Assembly: GCF_026213295.1 (NCBI RefSeq)
Contig: NC_079424.1
Coordinates: forward strand, 16,527,464-16,591,463
Direction of reading: 5' to 3'
DNA from: Gadus chalcogrammus
Lineage: Eukaryota > Chordata > Actinopteri > Gadiformes > Gadidae
DNA length: 64,000 nucleotides
Shown here piece by piece: positions 12,552 through 27,617 of the stretch. Each line of letters opens with the position of its first letter. The stretch's first letter is position 1. The notes below the pieces were generated by a model. The model worked only from the letters and a program-made list of their open reading frames with translations. It made no database searches and had not been told where the DNA came from. The translations under genes and the position numbers were made by a program.

Positions 12552-12836
12552 TTCAAGGGGGCATATTATACCACCAGGTGTGAGTGTGATTAGCCTTACA
12601 AGACGTTTTGAAAATCTGCCCCTTAGGACATCACTAGTGAACGTGTCCACCTAGATCTGTGCTGGATAGATCAGTCCACCAGCCTACCCAGTGGAATGAA
12701 ATAAACGTTGCTCATCTATCCAACATAGATCTAGGTGGACACGCCCACTAGTGATGTCATATGGGGCAGATCTTCGAAACGGCTTGTAAGGCTAATTACA
12801 CTCAAACCTGGTGGTATAATATGTCTCCTTTAAAAC
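12552..12836. mobile_element. Palindromic foldback MITE
   Basis: Two inverted arms of about 115 bp flank a spacer of roughly 50 bp. The left arm contains CATATTATACCACCAGG and TTAGCCTTACAAG; the right arm carries their inverse complements near 12790-12825. CACTAGTGA and CCACCTAGATCT also occur in both arms. The outer end reads as TTTAAAGGAGACATATTAT. There is no coding capacity, so this is a non-autonomous DNA-transposon derivative. I cannot name the family. Confidence 0.8.
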
Positions 12837-13025
12837 AGTCACTACGGACTCAGGGGGTAACCCATAGACTGACCTTTAACCTTTACCCAACAAGTCAACT
12901 GCAAGGAGGTTCAACTGTTTGATGATTATTGCGAGAAAATCCCCCTCCTTTCTGTCTCACACACAGACAGCCATCTTCAGCCAACACACAGGAGGATACG
13001 AAACGGCATCTGCATACAACATGCA

Positions 13026-13080
13026 TCATAATTAGGGCATTTAGCAGACGCTTTTATCCAAAGCGACTTACATCGGTTAA
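13026..13080 (+). repeat. Fish SINE/MITE-type conserved core
   Basis: Contains GGGCATTTAGCAGACGCTTT followed by TATCCAAAGCGACTTACA, a motif found in many dispersed teleost repeats. The flanks are too decayed to set element ends. A weaker relative is at 59963-60197. Confidence 0.75.
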
Positions 13081-13921
13081 TACACACATTATCATCATAG
13101 CATCATCATATCATACTGTGAGGGACCGGTGAAGGCAACATGACGACAGCTTACAGTGGGACTAGATCAAAGCCAACCAAATATCTTTGTTACTTAAGGG
13201 TTCTAGTATGGTGATCAAACCCCTTGAAACATTAAGTACGTTGTTTAACAGAGTTTGACACAGTTCAGAAGGTCAGTATGACTCTTAAGTGAATTGAAGT
13301 AATGGCGTGGAAGGCACCGTGGTAGATGCTGTGACTCAGTGATAGTGTATCCGCTTTCAACACACAGAAAGCTGAAACTGTTTCCCTCACTCCTTTAAAT
13401 AACTAAGGAGCCATCTTTATCACCGTCCTCAGCAATGACGGAGATCATGTCAAGGTATTGGCAAATATATTTAGGTGAAATGTTGTTTTATTACAAAATG
13501 GCAAGAAATTTGCACATCTATTCCACTCGTGGTATTGATGCGCACTTTATCAGGCTCACCGATTTGACAAAAAATGGATTATGTTAAACAACTATGCAAC
13601 ATGGCATTTCATGGCAAATTCTCACCCACCGTAAGGTCACCTAATGACTTACAAAGTAGGTGAGGTATCATTGACAGCTGACTGGCATCAATACCTGTTT
13701 GGGATGGATTTTATTGATTAGCCAGATAAAACGAGGGCTTTTTTGTTTTTTAAAGGATCGTATCTGTCAATATCCTCTTCAAGCAAACCCACGACAGCGG
13801 CCCTCAGCGTGGCACTTGAGTCGTTTTCCTTTTGTTGTTTATTTCTTTCTTAGTCAGTCACTATGGAATCAGTGGAAAGCAGCATCATCGGGCTTTCCCA
13901 CAGAAGGAAGAGAAGAATAAA

Positions 13922-14090
13922 AAGAAGAAGAAGAAGAAGAAGAAGAAGAAGAAGAAGAAGAAGAAGAAGAAGAAGAAGAAGAAGAAGAAGAAGAAGAAGA
14001 AGAAGAAGAAGAAGAAGAAGAAGAAGAAGAAGAAGAAGAAGAAGAAGAAGAAGAAGAAGAAGAAGAAGAAGAAGAAGAAGAAGAAGAAGA
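13922..14090. repeat. (AAG)56 trinucleotide array
   Basis: A 169-bp essentially perfect AAG repeat, purine-only on the plus strand. No convincing exon overlaps it; the Lys, Arg or Leu homopolymers it encodes are artefacts. Confidence 0.98.
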
Positions 14091-14671
14091 CACTTTGAAA
14101 TCAGATCACCCACAATGCCCTTTATCAAGCGGGTATGCACCTGATAAAGCTGTCAGAAGAGCTCCCCCCCCCCCTCCTCACCAGCGGTATTATTCACGGT
14201 CCATGCTGGTAAAACAAACCTCAGAAGAACCCCGGAGCTCTGAGCCTTTAAGCCTGATCCTAGTACAATGCTTCATCAGCACTGATACAATGACTTACAC
14301 CTTCAAATAAAAAGACACACAGCACACTTAAAGGATTTTTTCTGTTTTTCTTTTAAACAAAATATCCTATTATTTGTCTAATAATTATAGTTCTTTTTTT
14401 ATAATTAGAGGATTTTTGGATGCATGTCAATTCATGTATCCTGCAGCCATGAGTGGGATCTTATTGTATCCCTTTTTCTTTGCTTTCAGACACGCCGACC
14501 CCCCCAGGGCTATTTTGACATGTGCATGCATATCTATCTGCGCTGCCATCTCTCTGCAGTATATCTGTGTCAGCAGTTGGCCGACGCAAGAGCATGAGAA
14601 ATGTAGAGAGCTCAGTCCTCAGTGCACCCAAATAGGGGCAGGGAAAGCTGTAAACACTTTTCCTACATGAT

Positions 14672-14986
<315 letters not shown>

Positions 14987-17922
14987 TTTGTCATCCTGGA
15001 AAGGTGGCACATGGACTCTTCCCACAGTAGAGTGCAACCCCCACCCCCCCCCCAGTCACACTCTCACACCCTACTAGCCGATGACAGGTGCCTTATCACT
15101 GCCCGCATCTGCAAGGTTGGTTTAGTTTAGGTCATTTACCCTGCAAGTGTTTAAAGGATTAGAGATAAAAGGGACAGTGGTGCACCCAGTCACAGCTATA
15201 CGACCCTTGTCAACACTCTCTGGCGTGGCTTCTTGAGGCGGTCTTCGTCACGGCCCACTTCTGTTATAAACACTGGAGCTCATTCTTTAATGGAGCTGTT
15301 TGTTTTGCAATCATTCCCAGCCTCAACTGTACTACTAGAGAGTCTCTGTAAGCGGATATTTGGATCTTACCGGGGCAATGGATTCTAGCATTATTTTATT
15401 ACAGATGATTGAGATGCTGTGCAAAATGCGATTTAGAACGCTCTCCACACAATCCTCCACACATAGGTAATTACTATATTACCTCTATAAACAACCAGTT
15501 TTGTCACTAAATTGTCACTCATTATCACATCTCATACATTACATTCAGTTACGTTCAGAAAGGACAAAAGTGTGTTACCCAGAATAACCACACCTATATT
15601 AAACTAACTCCTCCATAATGTCTTATGCCAGCAGAAAGTGATTTCATTCATGTTTGCGTCAGAGGGCGCTGGCAGGTTTTAGTGGAAGGACTAACATTGT
15701 CAAAGAGGTGCTGCTTTAGCTCGACTGTGCCCGCTTTTAGACAGATCTGCTTGGGGGGACATTTCCCAGATTTGGGGTGGGCAGCTTTTGTCCGCGTTGG
15801 AGTGTTCTCTGCAGTGCTGTGCACTTGTATGTATGGTTAAATGTAACTTATGCACATTGTACTTTTACTGAGCAAACTAATACGAATGGTAAAGGTGATA
15901 ATATTTTATTTGGACATATTTACTGGACATATCATGCTCATTCATAAATCATCAAAATAGCAAGTGTTATATAAAATAAATGATTTGATTGGAATTGTTT
16001 TGAATATTCAATCTTCTGAATATTAAATTGTATCTATTAGCTTATTATTAATGGGGTTTTATTGCTATTGAAATAAAATACATTATAAAATAAAACAAAG
16101 ATCCTTCATTAGTATATTTGAAGTACCACAAGCATTTGTAGAAACCCCCTCCACAACAACCGTATATTTTCATACATTTGACCCCATTTCGGTGGCATTT
16201 TAGAACGTTTATAATCCCTCCCTGTGTGCGCTGCACTCCCCATATAGATCAGGTATAGCTGAAGACAGTTCAGCTCTCAGACGTGTCCCGCCATTGTCTG
16301 CACAGCATCTACATCTTCTCTCTCAACGATCCTCTTCACCTGTGTCCACACCTGTGACTATTAGGCCACTCATTTGGAACAAATGCGCTGTTATGATAAC
16401 CAGCCCGCTGAAATGACCACGCTGACAGGGAGCGGTGGGAAGAGGGTGGGTATGGCCCGAGACCAGGAGAGGAATGCCCTCCCGTGCAGGCCCCTGGATC
16501 GGGCCCTGCTCCGCGGCCGACCACAACTACGCGAGAGGCTGACCTTGCCTTTGGCCCCTTGGCTGTGTGACAAAACGCTCCCCGTGCTGTAGTGCGGGAC
16601 GGCCGTCCTCTAAATGAAAGTAGCTGAGAGGCGAAGGGCAAAGAAGCCCATGGAATATCAATGTGTGATGCTCTCAATTAAGATTAAAGCTTTGAATAGA
16701 ATCCTATGGAGGCGCTTCCCTAAGAAATGCTTGACATTTTACCCTTGCTGACTCTGGATAAAATAGTGTCATGTGCCACGAGCACCAGTGCTACGCTAAC
16801 TACTCCCACTCGCCGCACCTCCTCAGCAAGCTTTCCATTTGCAGGATTCATTTTGTAGATATTGACTTATGCCACGGCCACACTTCTAAGAAATAAGTGA
16901 AATGGATCATCTTACTGCCAGTGGATGATAAGAATAGTGAAATATGGAAAAGCGTGCAGATCAGCAAAATGACAAACTAGTCGGGGGAAATTTGAGGCAG
17001 TGACGATAAAGCCTCAGAGACAAATTCCCTACAGCAGACTAAAGAAATGGGAAAGGAAGAGAGCATTTTTTCGAGTGTGTCTCTTAAAAATGCCTTTTTA
17101 AGGACGAGCACCCACAACAAACAGCTCCCTTATTAGCAAAAAACACCTGACAAGCTATTATTCAAGGGCTTCAATGCTTGTTCCATCCTGTATGGTAATT
17201 AACAGCACAACGTTGTCCTTTGAATATGTAACATATATTATACATGTACAACGTGTTGTTTGTGAACATAGCTCTGTATGCCTTCCTATGATATTGGTGT
17301 TTACAAGCAGGGACAAAGAGCTTGCTGTCTGATGGAGCCAGCCTTTTTTTTTTATAAACATTAAATGGTTTTAATCATTGAATGGCTACTTATAATTTCT
17401 AAGGATACGATTACAGTTACTTGCATTGGATGCTTTTGGCTCAGCTTAATAAGCGGAAAAAGCCCTTTCTGCTGACATCATTGCGTGTGTGAGTGCCAAC
17501 TACACTTCCTTGTTGTGCTTGTGATAAAAAACACCGGAGTAAAAGCTTTCTGTGAGCCCTTTATTTACTTCCAACATATTCACACACAGAGTGGTCTTTT
17601 TCTTTTTACATTGCTGCTTATTTCAGTGGACAAATGAATATCCTTCGTGGCGTGGCTTAATGTACAGAGCTGGGAGAATATTTCATCTCTGTAATGGAGA
17701 CACCAAGGAGAAACAGTGAAAAACAACGTAGAAAATGAGATCCAAAATGGAGCCTATCATGTAAACTGCACCTCCTGATAAACAGAATTCCACATCACGC
17801 CCCAACTCTGCAGTTAACTGAATCAATGCAATTCCAGTTGTGCTGATCTTGCAGACCAGGGCCCTTCCCCCCTCATCCTCGCACACACAGACGTGCTAGG
17901 CGGGATCGCTCGCTCTCGCGCG

Positions 17923-18023
17923 CACACACACACACACACACACGCACACACACACGCACACACACACGCACACACACACGCACACACACACGCACACACA
18001 CACGCACACACACACGCACACAC

Positions 18024-18058
<35 letters not shown>
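17923..18058. repeat. CA array with 10-bp higher-order unit
   Basis: A CA microsatellite in which a G recurs every 10 bp (unit ACACACACGC) across about 17940-18030, grading into pure CA. This is a minisatellite born inside a microsatellite. Confidence 0.95.
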
Positions 18059-18059
<1 letters not shown>

Positions 18060-18889
18060 CCCCCTCCTCCGCCTCCTCTTCTCCCTTTCCCTCCGCTGCG
18101 CTACCGGTCTACCCATCGTAACACATTAGCAGCAGAAGCCATCACACAATCAAGACAAGGCGACGTGTAAGACGTCAGCCCAATTTGTTTCCTTCTCACA
18201 GCTACATCACATTAGCCGGGTGGCAATACCCTTGAGCTAAATCCAAGTTCGCGAGGGGGCAGCAGGCTGTTGGACAGGAGGGCCGCGGTGTCAGCACATT
18301 TCAGGTGGGGGGTTGGGGGGCGGGCTGGGGGGAGCGGGGGGCGGGCTGCACTGACGTGCACTGAGCCGACACGCGTGTATGAAAACATGGATGGCCACTT
18401 GAGATGCAGCTGTTTGTTTGGTTTGCATTGGGATGCATTGCTGCGATGGTAGGTAGCGTCGTCTCCGCGTGAAAGAGATTGGCTCGAGATTAAGATGTCA
18501 AACGGGAACCGTCAGCAAAATCAAAGACGCTTTTTTATTATTTTATTTGATCGTTTCCGGTTATAACTGGATCGCGGGACCCTGAATTGAACTCAATGTG
18601 ATCCATGTGTGGGGGAGCCTTTCTCTCGCTGAATCAGAAGATAAATGTTGCTTAGAGAGGCCAGTCGATAGTTCAATTATCTAATGTCTGTCTCAGTTAA
18701 TTAAACATATAATTGACCATCGAGGGAACAAATGATTGTCGGTATTTAACCATGAATCCACGGGATCACGCAGACACACACACACCCCGCGTCGCGCTGC
18801 GTGGTGGCAGCGTCGAATGATGACTACTCCTCAGATTCATGGGTCAGAGTCTATCCACTGTTCACTGCCTTGACGCTGTTCACGAGTGG

Positions 18890-18891
<2 letters not shown>

Positions 18892-18964
<73 letters not shown>
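18892..18964. repeat. (CA)n microsatellite
   Basis: Perfect CA array of about 73 bp. Confidence 0.98.
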
Positions 18965-18966
<2 letters not shown>

Positions 18967-21400
18967 GGAGAGAGTCATATGATTTACCAAGGAGCCGCCA
19001 GCACACCTGCCAAAAACAGTGGGAGAAAAAAAATGCAATTATGGCAAGATTATCATACTGCTTCCCTTTGACTTTTCTGTGCGAATTCATGAATATATAT
19101 GAAACCGCCGTGAATCTCAATCGGAAAACCATCTTTTAGGCCCTTTATCTACATTTTTGCCGGTGGCGTTTTCTTTGTAAAAGTTTGCTTGATCCTGGTG
19201 CTTACAGACAACTTGGCTACACTGAAACTGGGACAATACGGCAGAATGGAAGGAGATAATTCACACTCACAGTTTTGTTATCACAGCAGCCTACACATCT
19301 AATCACCCAAGAGACACCCTAATCAATTACACACCCTGAGAGCATCTCACGTTATCTCGAAGCGGAACACACACACACAATGCTAAATATCCCAATAATA
19401 GGCCAATTCTAAAGAAACACTCCTTTGTGTAAACACCTTTTTCCATATTATATTAGTTTATCTCATCCCATCAACCGCCTCAGGACACGTGTAAGTCCAC
19501 CCGCCCCTCTCACTCTCAGCCACATAAACGCACACAGATACAACCATGAACACACACACAGAGACACACAGCCACAGACACATCCACTCTCATCCACACA
19601 CATAGCCCCACACACAATCTCTCCTCCCTATTAGTTATAGCTGTGCATCCCTCGGCCTCCCTCTCTTGGCTGAACGTAACATCAACCTTTGGACATGGCC
19701 ACCACTCCACTTAATAGCTCAATCTGACAGATCATTTAAAAGCCCGCTGCAACAGACAGATGGGTAATGGATTGCATGGCAAATCAATGCCCCGATCAAT
19801 GGAAGACATGCATCAATAAACAGATAGAGAGCTGTTGAAATAGATACCACAGCCGCTGCAGAGCGACGTGGGACGTTAGCCCCAGAGTGCGGCAGGAACA
19901 ACACAAGCTAACGCCTTGTGCTTGTTTTGAGTTGATAACGCGACAATAACACACACGCACATACACACACCCACACAAAAAGGACAGACAGTCTATTATT
20001 TTCTGCACTACCTGGATATATACTGGGACTTAGTGGAGTTGTTGGGAACACTGGTGGTGTTGTTGTGGTTGTGACTAAGAGAGAAAAGGACAGTGGTAAA
20101 GGGTGTATCTGAGGAACACCAAGGCCTGCAGAGTGTTGGGACAACACAGAGCCACAAGGAAACATGCCAGCAGGGACAAAATACAATCCGATCGTATCCA
20201 GGACAGGAATGGGAAAATATAGACATGAGCAAACAGCAACCTCCGTTTTATCAGAATAGGGAGGGAATTTCTTGGATAAACAAATAATGTAGGAATGGGT
20301 GCTGAACTGACACACTGCCGAGAGGTGCTTTTGCAACCAGGTAGCGGGGATATAGTGAAGCCACAAGAATCCTATGAGCAACGAATGACTCATCTCCACC
20401 CCGCCAGATGTCCTGAGCCCCGGAGGTTAATACAGTAGGCCTACCGGCACTAAAAGTACAACAAACCGTACACTCAAGGCATGGCTGTCCCGTCCTGCCA
20501 TGGTGAGAATTGGGGTGCAGTGAACGGCGAATAAAGGGGGTTACTTCAACAACATGGGGTCTGCTGGAGAGACCTGAGCTTGTATTCCTTGAGCAAGTGG
20601 TGAGACGCTACAGCTGTTTCACAAGGGCTTCTGCCATAAATCTCCTGCGTAAGGCTGCTTTAAGGGGCTGTGTGTTAAGGAGCAGCTGTACCTGTCTAAA
20701 AATAGCAGCTCCCGTTGCTGTTGGACAGTGTGTGTGTGCGTGCGTGTTTATGTGTTTGTGGATGTGTGTGTGTGTGTGTGTGTGTGTTTGTGGTGTGCGT
20801 GCGGGGGTGCGGCGTGTGCATGCGCAGGCACTTGTGTGCGCATGTTAAACCTTGCAATGCAGTTAGCACAAAGGACCTATGTACATTAGCTTCCACCTGC
20901 ATCGGCCCACACAGCAGAGTGGCATCAGCGCTTTAACAACTGGGGAGTGACAGGCTATCATGCAGCCTGGGTGAACGTGCGTGTCACTGTCAGGAGACTG
21001 ACTCACTCAACCCCAAACAACGCCTGGCCGGCAGCGGCAGCGGCATAATCCTGACCGCACGTTTTTTCCCTGGGCCTATGGGTGCACTTATTTTCCAATG
21101 AGATGAACATTCATTATCAGTGTTTTGTGGCCTGGGGCAGAACGAGACGGCGGCATCCTCATCCTTCACCACCTCCACCTCCTCCTCCACAGAGTGGTGA
21201 CTACCCTCCGCTGCCCTCATGGGAAACAAGGCTGAGGTGGCATGGACAACAAGATTCATTATGACAGGGACGGTTGATAAGGTGGACGGCTCACCGCACC
21301 AGCAATTGTTTTAGCTGTCTTTAGTTTTTTTTGTTTTTTAATTAAAAACAACGACCGGATTTCCGAGGTCCATCCAAGCTGATTTAAGTTGACCAATGAG

Positions 21401-21570
<170 letters not shown>

Positions 21571-22711
21571 TCTGTCTGTTTGTGTATATTTGTTTTTAAG
21601 CTGATAACAAGTAAACAAGTAGACAAGTGTGTGTGCTTGTGTGTGTGTCCGTGAGCGTGTGTCTGCATATTTGTTTAGGTGCAGGGTAAATGTAAGTGTA
21701 AAATACCAAGTAAGAGGCTTTGCTGTTTTTATTGGTGCCAAACGGTGCCCTGGGGAGAGGCAATAGCTTACGTTCTGACTAATGAAGGTACGGTAATCAA
21801 GCCTCAACCTCATCAGCCACAGTTGGTCTAATTGAAAGCCTCACTTGTAGAGACAAGGATTCACTCTGTCAACCTGCTTCTGCAAGCAAAACTAGCCCAG
21901 AAACTTGGAATCAGATGACCTCTAGTAGTTATGTGACCTGCCCCGCACAGTCGACATCTTCCAGAACCAGAAACAGCAGCGAGCATCGACAGTCTCTTGA
22001 TGGTTTTACCCACTCTGTTTCCTGCTGTGTTCACTCACTCAACCTCATGTAGGGTAAGGGTTAGGGTCCTATTGAAAATTAAATCTGGGTATATTTTAGT
22101 GATGTTTTGTGATGTGTGTGGCATGCAGATGATGAGCTGATCAATACAAGGCAATGAGAGGGGCAGTATAAACCTAACCTGTGATGGACACAAGGATATT
22201 TAATTGGGAGGCTTGTGTCATCCCTGCTTTTTGTTGTCCATTGGGACACCGTAAGGGTGAGAGGCTACATGACCATCAAACTAACTAACACTCATTTATT
22301 TGGGCAAATCAATAGGCGGTTCTTCTTTTATACATTTTATAATGATTTCAATCAAAATGAATGAATGAATCAATTTATATTGAATTATACATTCATTGTT
22401 GCTTTGCTTGACGTTAAATGACTACCACAGAGTGACATAGATAGGTTGAACTATTACATTAAAAAAACCTGTTTTTCTATAAACCAATATGAAGTAGAAA
22501 TTGTAAAAATGTTTTGCCAGAACAAGAGTTATAATAATCAGTATAAGAAATTCCTTTGAAACATAATGGATAATCATAACAGAAAGACATCACTTGGTGG
22601 CAGTGTCTACTTTTTCTAGCCACCTCGTAATCATTTAAAAAACGAGTATACGCCTATAGTGATTCCAGTTTATTGTTATACAAAGACTCCCAGGCAGAGG
22701 ATGTGTCTGTG

Positions 22712-22715
<4 letters not shown>

Positions 22716-22790
<75 letters not shown>
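22716..22790. repeat. (TA)n microsatellite
   Basis: Pure alternating TA of about 75 bp, followed by degenerate ATATATTTATATG sequence to about 22850. Confidence 0.97.
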
Positions 22791-22795
<5 letters not shown>

Positions 22796-23359
22796 ATCAT
22801 ATATATTTATATGTATACATAATCATATATATATAAATAAAATAATATAAAATACGTACAATTCATCAAGCTAATATTTACCCTTAAATATTGCGTAATT
22901 CTAAACGCACATTTCGGTATGTATCCTAATATCAAGACGGATTTTCTGAAAGGTAGCACGCGCTTCAATTCATTTCCAATTACAGAGCTCTCTCTGGTGG
23001 CTGAGAGAAGTCATCGACGCGCCCTTGAGCACAAATGCCCTATGAATGTAGTTGACAAAAGCAATTGAAGCCCTGGAAATATTTTGCACATTGTCACGTT
23101 ATTAGGAAGAAATTTACCAACGAGCGGAAAATAATCTGCGCGAATTGTTGTGTGCTGTGCGGGTCCCCTACTGTTTCGTTCATTAGCACACGACTGGATG
23201 TCTCGCAACAGCCAATTAAAATCAACCACCCTCCTCTCATACATTAACACCACTCCATTTACTCGTAGAACAATTCCCTTAAGTGCACGATTTTTACATA
23301 ATAAATACGACAGCGTTTTGATGTGCCTGACTTGCGAGAGATGCGCACACCCATGATAG

Positions 23360-23591
<232 letters not shown>

Positions 23592-24634
23592 TGGCCAAAC
23601 TCCCACTCCCACATTATTTTGTGAACAGCTCCATTTAGGCTCGCATACAACTGATAAATTGAGCTAAATCAATCAGTATTGGCAGTGATAACCTTATTTG
23701 GAATATTACCTACTTCCTGATCTACCACTACCTGCTGTGGTCTCGGCAATTAGAAACTATGTCGATATTATAATTGCTCCATTGTTCCAATTTATTATAC
23801 CAATTATATCTATAATTATTATCTATAGAGTTTGAATAAACATAAGTAGTGTTTTCGTACAATGCAAAAAAATTGCAATTGAAATAATAGAAATTATGAC
23901 AATATGGCAATTATAATAATAATTACTGGCCTCGCATGACAGCAGTATTAGGGCATTTTCCCATAACACATAATTTTATAAATAACATAATATAAAAACA
24001 CTCAAATATAAATAGTGAGAGCAAAGCTACAAAAAGTATAGGTTGGCACCAGTGTTGTGTGTGAAACAGTGAGTTATCTGTTGCTCTCCTTCGTGCCTCG
24101 TTCTCCTCCCTCGCCCTTAACCTCCCAGTGTTCTGAACTCTCTCTCTCTCTCTGGCTCTCTAGTATCAGCTGCCATGCCAGCACCTCAGGTGATGTCTGC
24201 CAACCAATCAGAGGAGTGCACAGAAGCAACAAGGCATGGTGTTGATTCTCTCTGGCAACTTTCCCTCTGAACTATTTGTTAAACATTGAATGCACATTAA
24301 ACTAATGTTAGCCAGAGAGAGCAAAAGTCAAGAAAGTCTCAGTCAATAGAGTGAGGAAAACATACCAGAAGGGGATAGAATAACTAGTGGAAATTGTTGT
24401 TAGCCATCTCTGTGCTTTATCTTGTAATTCTTCCAACTAACTACTCATTCTCATGTTTCATGAAACAAGTTTCATTTTTGTCTTTGAGTTCTTATTTCTT
24501 ATTGCTAGATAAGAATGTAATGGAACTTTTCAAACACACATGCTTTGTTAATTTTATGGAATGTGAGTAAGGCATCAAAGACGTTCGTAATACTGTAACT
24601 ATATCAGAAAGATATTTTTGATCATAGAATGAGA

Positions 24635-24640
24635 TTTATT
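24635..24640 (-). terminator. Candidate fam83d polyadenylation signal
   Basis: AATAAA on the minus strand about 460 bp past the fam83d stop. It is the clearest signal in the AT-rich 3' flank, but use is unproven. Confidence 0.3.
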
Positions 24641-25102
24641 CTGGAATGTTACCATGTAGTTACAGCAGGTACAGCATTTTCCAAGTGCTACATTATATTA
24701 ACTATACAGATTCTTTTTAGGTTCAAATTCATTAGTCTAACTACGTTTTGAAGATACTACCTTTCTCAGTAGAGGGTATCACTTACAACAACAAAGACCA
24801 AAGCATTATTGCACTTTTTCTAACTCGATTTCTGGGTGGTCTTAATTAATCCGCTTTGGTATTGCATCATCCCAGCCTCCGACTCCCACACACACAAAAG
24901 AACAAAAGTAAAAAAACTTCCAGACAAGAAAACACGTAGACATAAAAAAGGCACAGGATTGAGGTACATAAAGCCACTCTTTCAGAAAAGTATAGTAGTG
25001 TTAAATTCCCCAGCACACCCTAAAATCAACCATAAAAACCCTCCATCTTCTCCTGAATTGTACTAAAATCGTTTAACTCTTTGCAGTGTATAAGAGAGAT
25101 AT

Positions 25103-27408
25103 TTAGTGGAGACATCTGGCTCTTGGCCAAGTGCCCACGCTCACATGTTCCCCAGGCAGCATCCCGGCACTCTGCTCCTTCCCACACTCTCGCTGGGCCC
25201 TGGGCCTCACTGCTGCCGCGGCTGTGGTGTGGCTGACGTTGGTGACATCCGCCAGCTCCCTCCTCTGGGACAACACGCTCACCATGCTCTCCAGCCTGCT
25301 GCGGATGGACGAGTAGTGGAGCTGGCGCTCTCTGCTAAGCTTGGTGAAGCAGTCCCGGAGGCTGGCGTCGGCGTTAGGACCTGCTGCTGGGTCGCGGGTC
25401 ACGACCGGAGACCGGGGTCCCGACACCCGCCGGGTTGGGGAGACGGGGCCGAGCCCCCTGGGGGGAGAACCGGCTGGGTACGGGGTGGGGCTCGTTGTTG
25501 GCTCGCGGTTGGCTGTTGTGGCGGTGGTCGTGGATGGCTCGGCGGTGGGCGATGGAGCAACAGTGTTCTCTGGTGCGTGGTGAGGGCCGTTCGGGTGGCC
25601 GAGGCCCCTGGGGTCGGTCTGAGAGCCACAGTCCACCATGACACAGCGAGCCTGGGTGGCGACCTCGCTGGGGGCATCTGGCGTCGGGGCGGTTGGAGGC
25701 TCGCTGTGGATCTCTGGCATCTCCTCAATGTGCTGCGGCTGGTTCTCCGCCCACTCATCCCCGAGCACGGAGGAGCCTGACCCGGCCTCTCCGGTCAGGG
25801 GGTCACGGGGGGGCTGGCCGTCCGGCGCCAGGGCCCGCGGCTCTCGACCAGGCGTGCTGGTCAGGAACAGCATGTGTGCGCCGGCTCCGGCTCTGGCGCT
25901 GTGCGGGGAGGACATGGCGTTGGTGTGTTTGAGGAGGAGGAGGCGCTCGTGCCCGCCGCTGGTGCGCGCCCTTGGGGGGGCCGGGGTGCTGAGGGGCAGC
26001 GACTGGGCGTAGAGGATGCGGAACTCCTCGTCGAATTTCTCTGTGATCTGGCCAGAGAGCTCCACCAGGTTGCTGCTGTTCAGGCGCCCGTCGGTCCAGT
26101 TGAACCTGCCGACACCAAGAACATCAATCCTTATCCGGCAACAGCACTATTTGATGAGGTGAGTGTTTGACAGTGGAACAGAAACCCGTCACCACATTGT
26201 GCCAGTATAGCTATGTCTCCCGTTTCAGGGAGGGAGGGAAACCTGGTGAACTACCTGTAGGAACCGGTTGCCACGCGGTTTCCATCAATAAGCATGAAGC
26301 GCTCGTGGACCTTTCCAGATATACTGGCTCCAGATCTCAGGTAATATGTTGTGCCACGGAGAGATCGCACCCTCATTTGCTGTATGAAAGAAAAAGGCAA
26401 AATAAATTAATACAAAAGATATGTTTCCAATTGTCCTGGGGCAGGCAGAAAAACACCACCCTGTGTACACATGGCTGACATACCCGCAGGTCGTCCAAAC
26501 GGATGCCGATATCGTTGCACATCTTCAGGAAGGCAGAAACGCTGGTTTGGTCGAGGAGGACGTAGACTGGCACATTTCGGCGGGTGCATGCCTCCTGAAG
26601 ATCTTTGAAGATATCCAGGTCTGTGAGTGAGTCGGTAACTATGGCAATCACCTGCAATGGAAAAGTACCAAGGTAATACAATGAATTTCATTTGAGACTG
26701 CAGCCTTGCAGTACTAGATGGGGCACATGATTGGGTTTTTTATTTTATTATTGGCAAATTCAAGGCCCTCGTTCAAACACGCGGCGCAGTGGGACTCTGT
26801 CACACACGCACCATGTAATGTGCACTCTGATGAGCTTTCTATCGACTCTGGTCTGTTACCATGGCAATGAGCTGTAAAGATTGGTCAGCAAACAAATCAT
26901 TTCTGTGCTGGAGACAAGTGGGCCCATTGTCTTCCCAAATGTTGGAGCTGCGCTGCTTAAAATAATATATTTATTTATTTGGGTTGATCTTTGCTGGGTA
27001 TGATATTAAATGCAAATTCATATAATACAGGCTTACCCATCTCTTCAGCCATTGTAACGGACAAACCTTCAAGATGTTAACTCTTATATGTGTTGTATGA
27101 TTTGTATAAGAGAAAATATGTTAAATAGTACACATACAATACAAAGACTTAGATACATTCCTACTCATAAAGAAGCATACGTAGAGTTTTGCTGTTCTAT
27201 TCATTCCGCGCCGATTCGAGCACGTTCCTTTTTTATGACGCTCAAGTTGCAGGTTGGGGCACATAATGAGGGCGTAGCACGGGCACATCTCCCTTTTGAA
27301 GTTGACAAGCATATCCAACATTAAGGAACATATTCTTTCCCAAATTCGTTGGAATGAATCATGAATCCACTAGGACACGCGCACACACGTACAGTATATA
27401 TATATATA

Positions 27409-27451
<43 letters not shown>

Positions 27452-27537
27452 CCTGGAAGTCTTGAACATGGCCACGTCCATTCGTGATATAGTAAATCCA
27501 ATGTACAAACCCTTTAGGCCTGCATATGAAGTTAGTT

Positions 27538-27617
<80 letters not shown>

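Noticed and set aside
13832..14144. Long Lys, Arg, Leu and Ser homopolymer open frames
   Set aside because: They are translations of the AAG trinucleotide array in its frames, with no flanking exon signals.
22048..22070. Telomere-like TAAGGGTTAGGG
   Set aside because: Only two units; too short to be an interstitial telomeric array.
25106..25780. 224-codon plus-strand open frame
   Set aside because: Antisense shadow of the GC-rich last exon of fam83d; no domain and no splice or promoter support.
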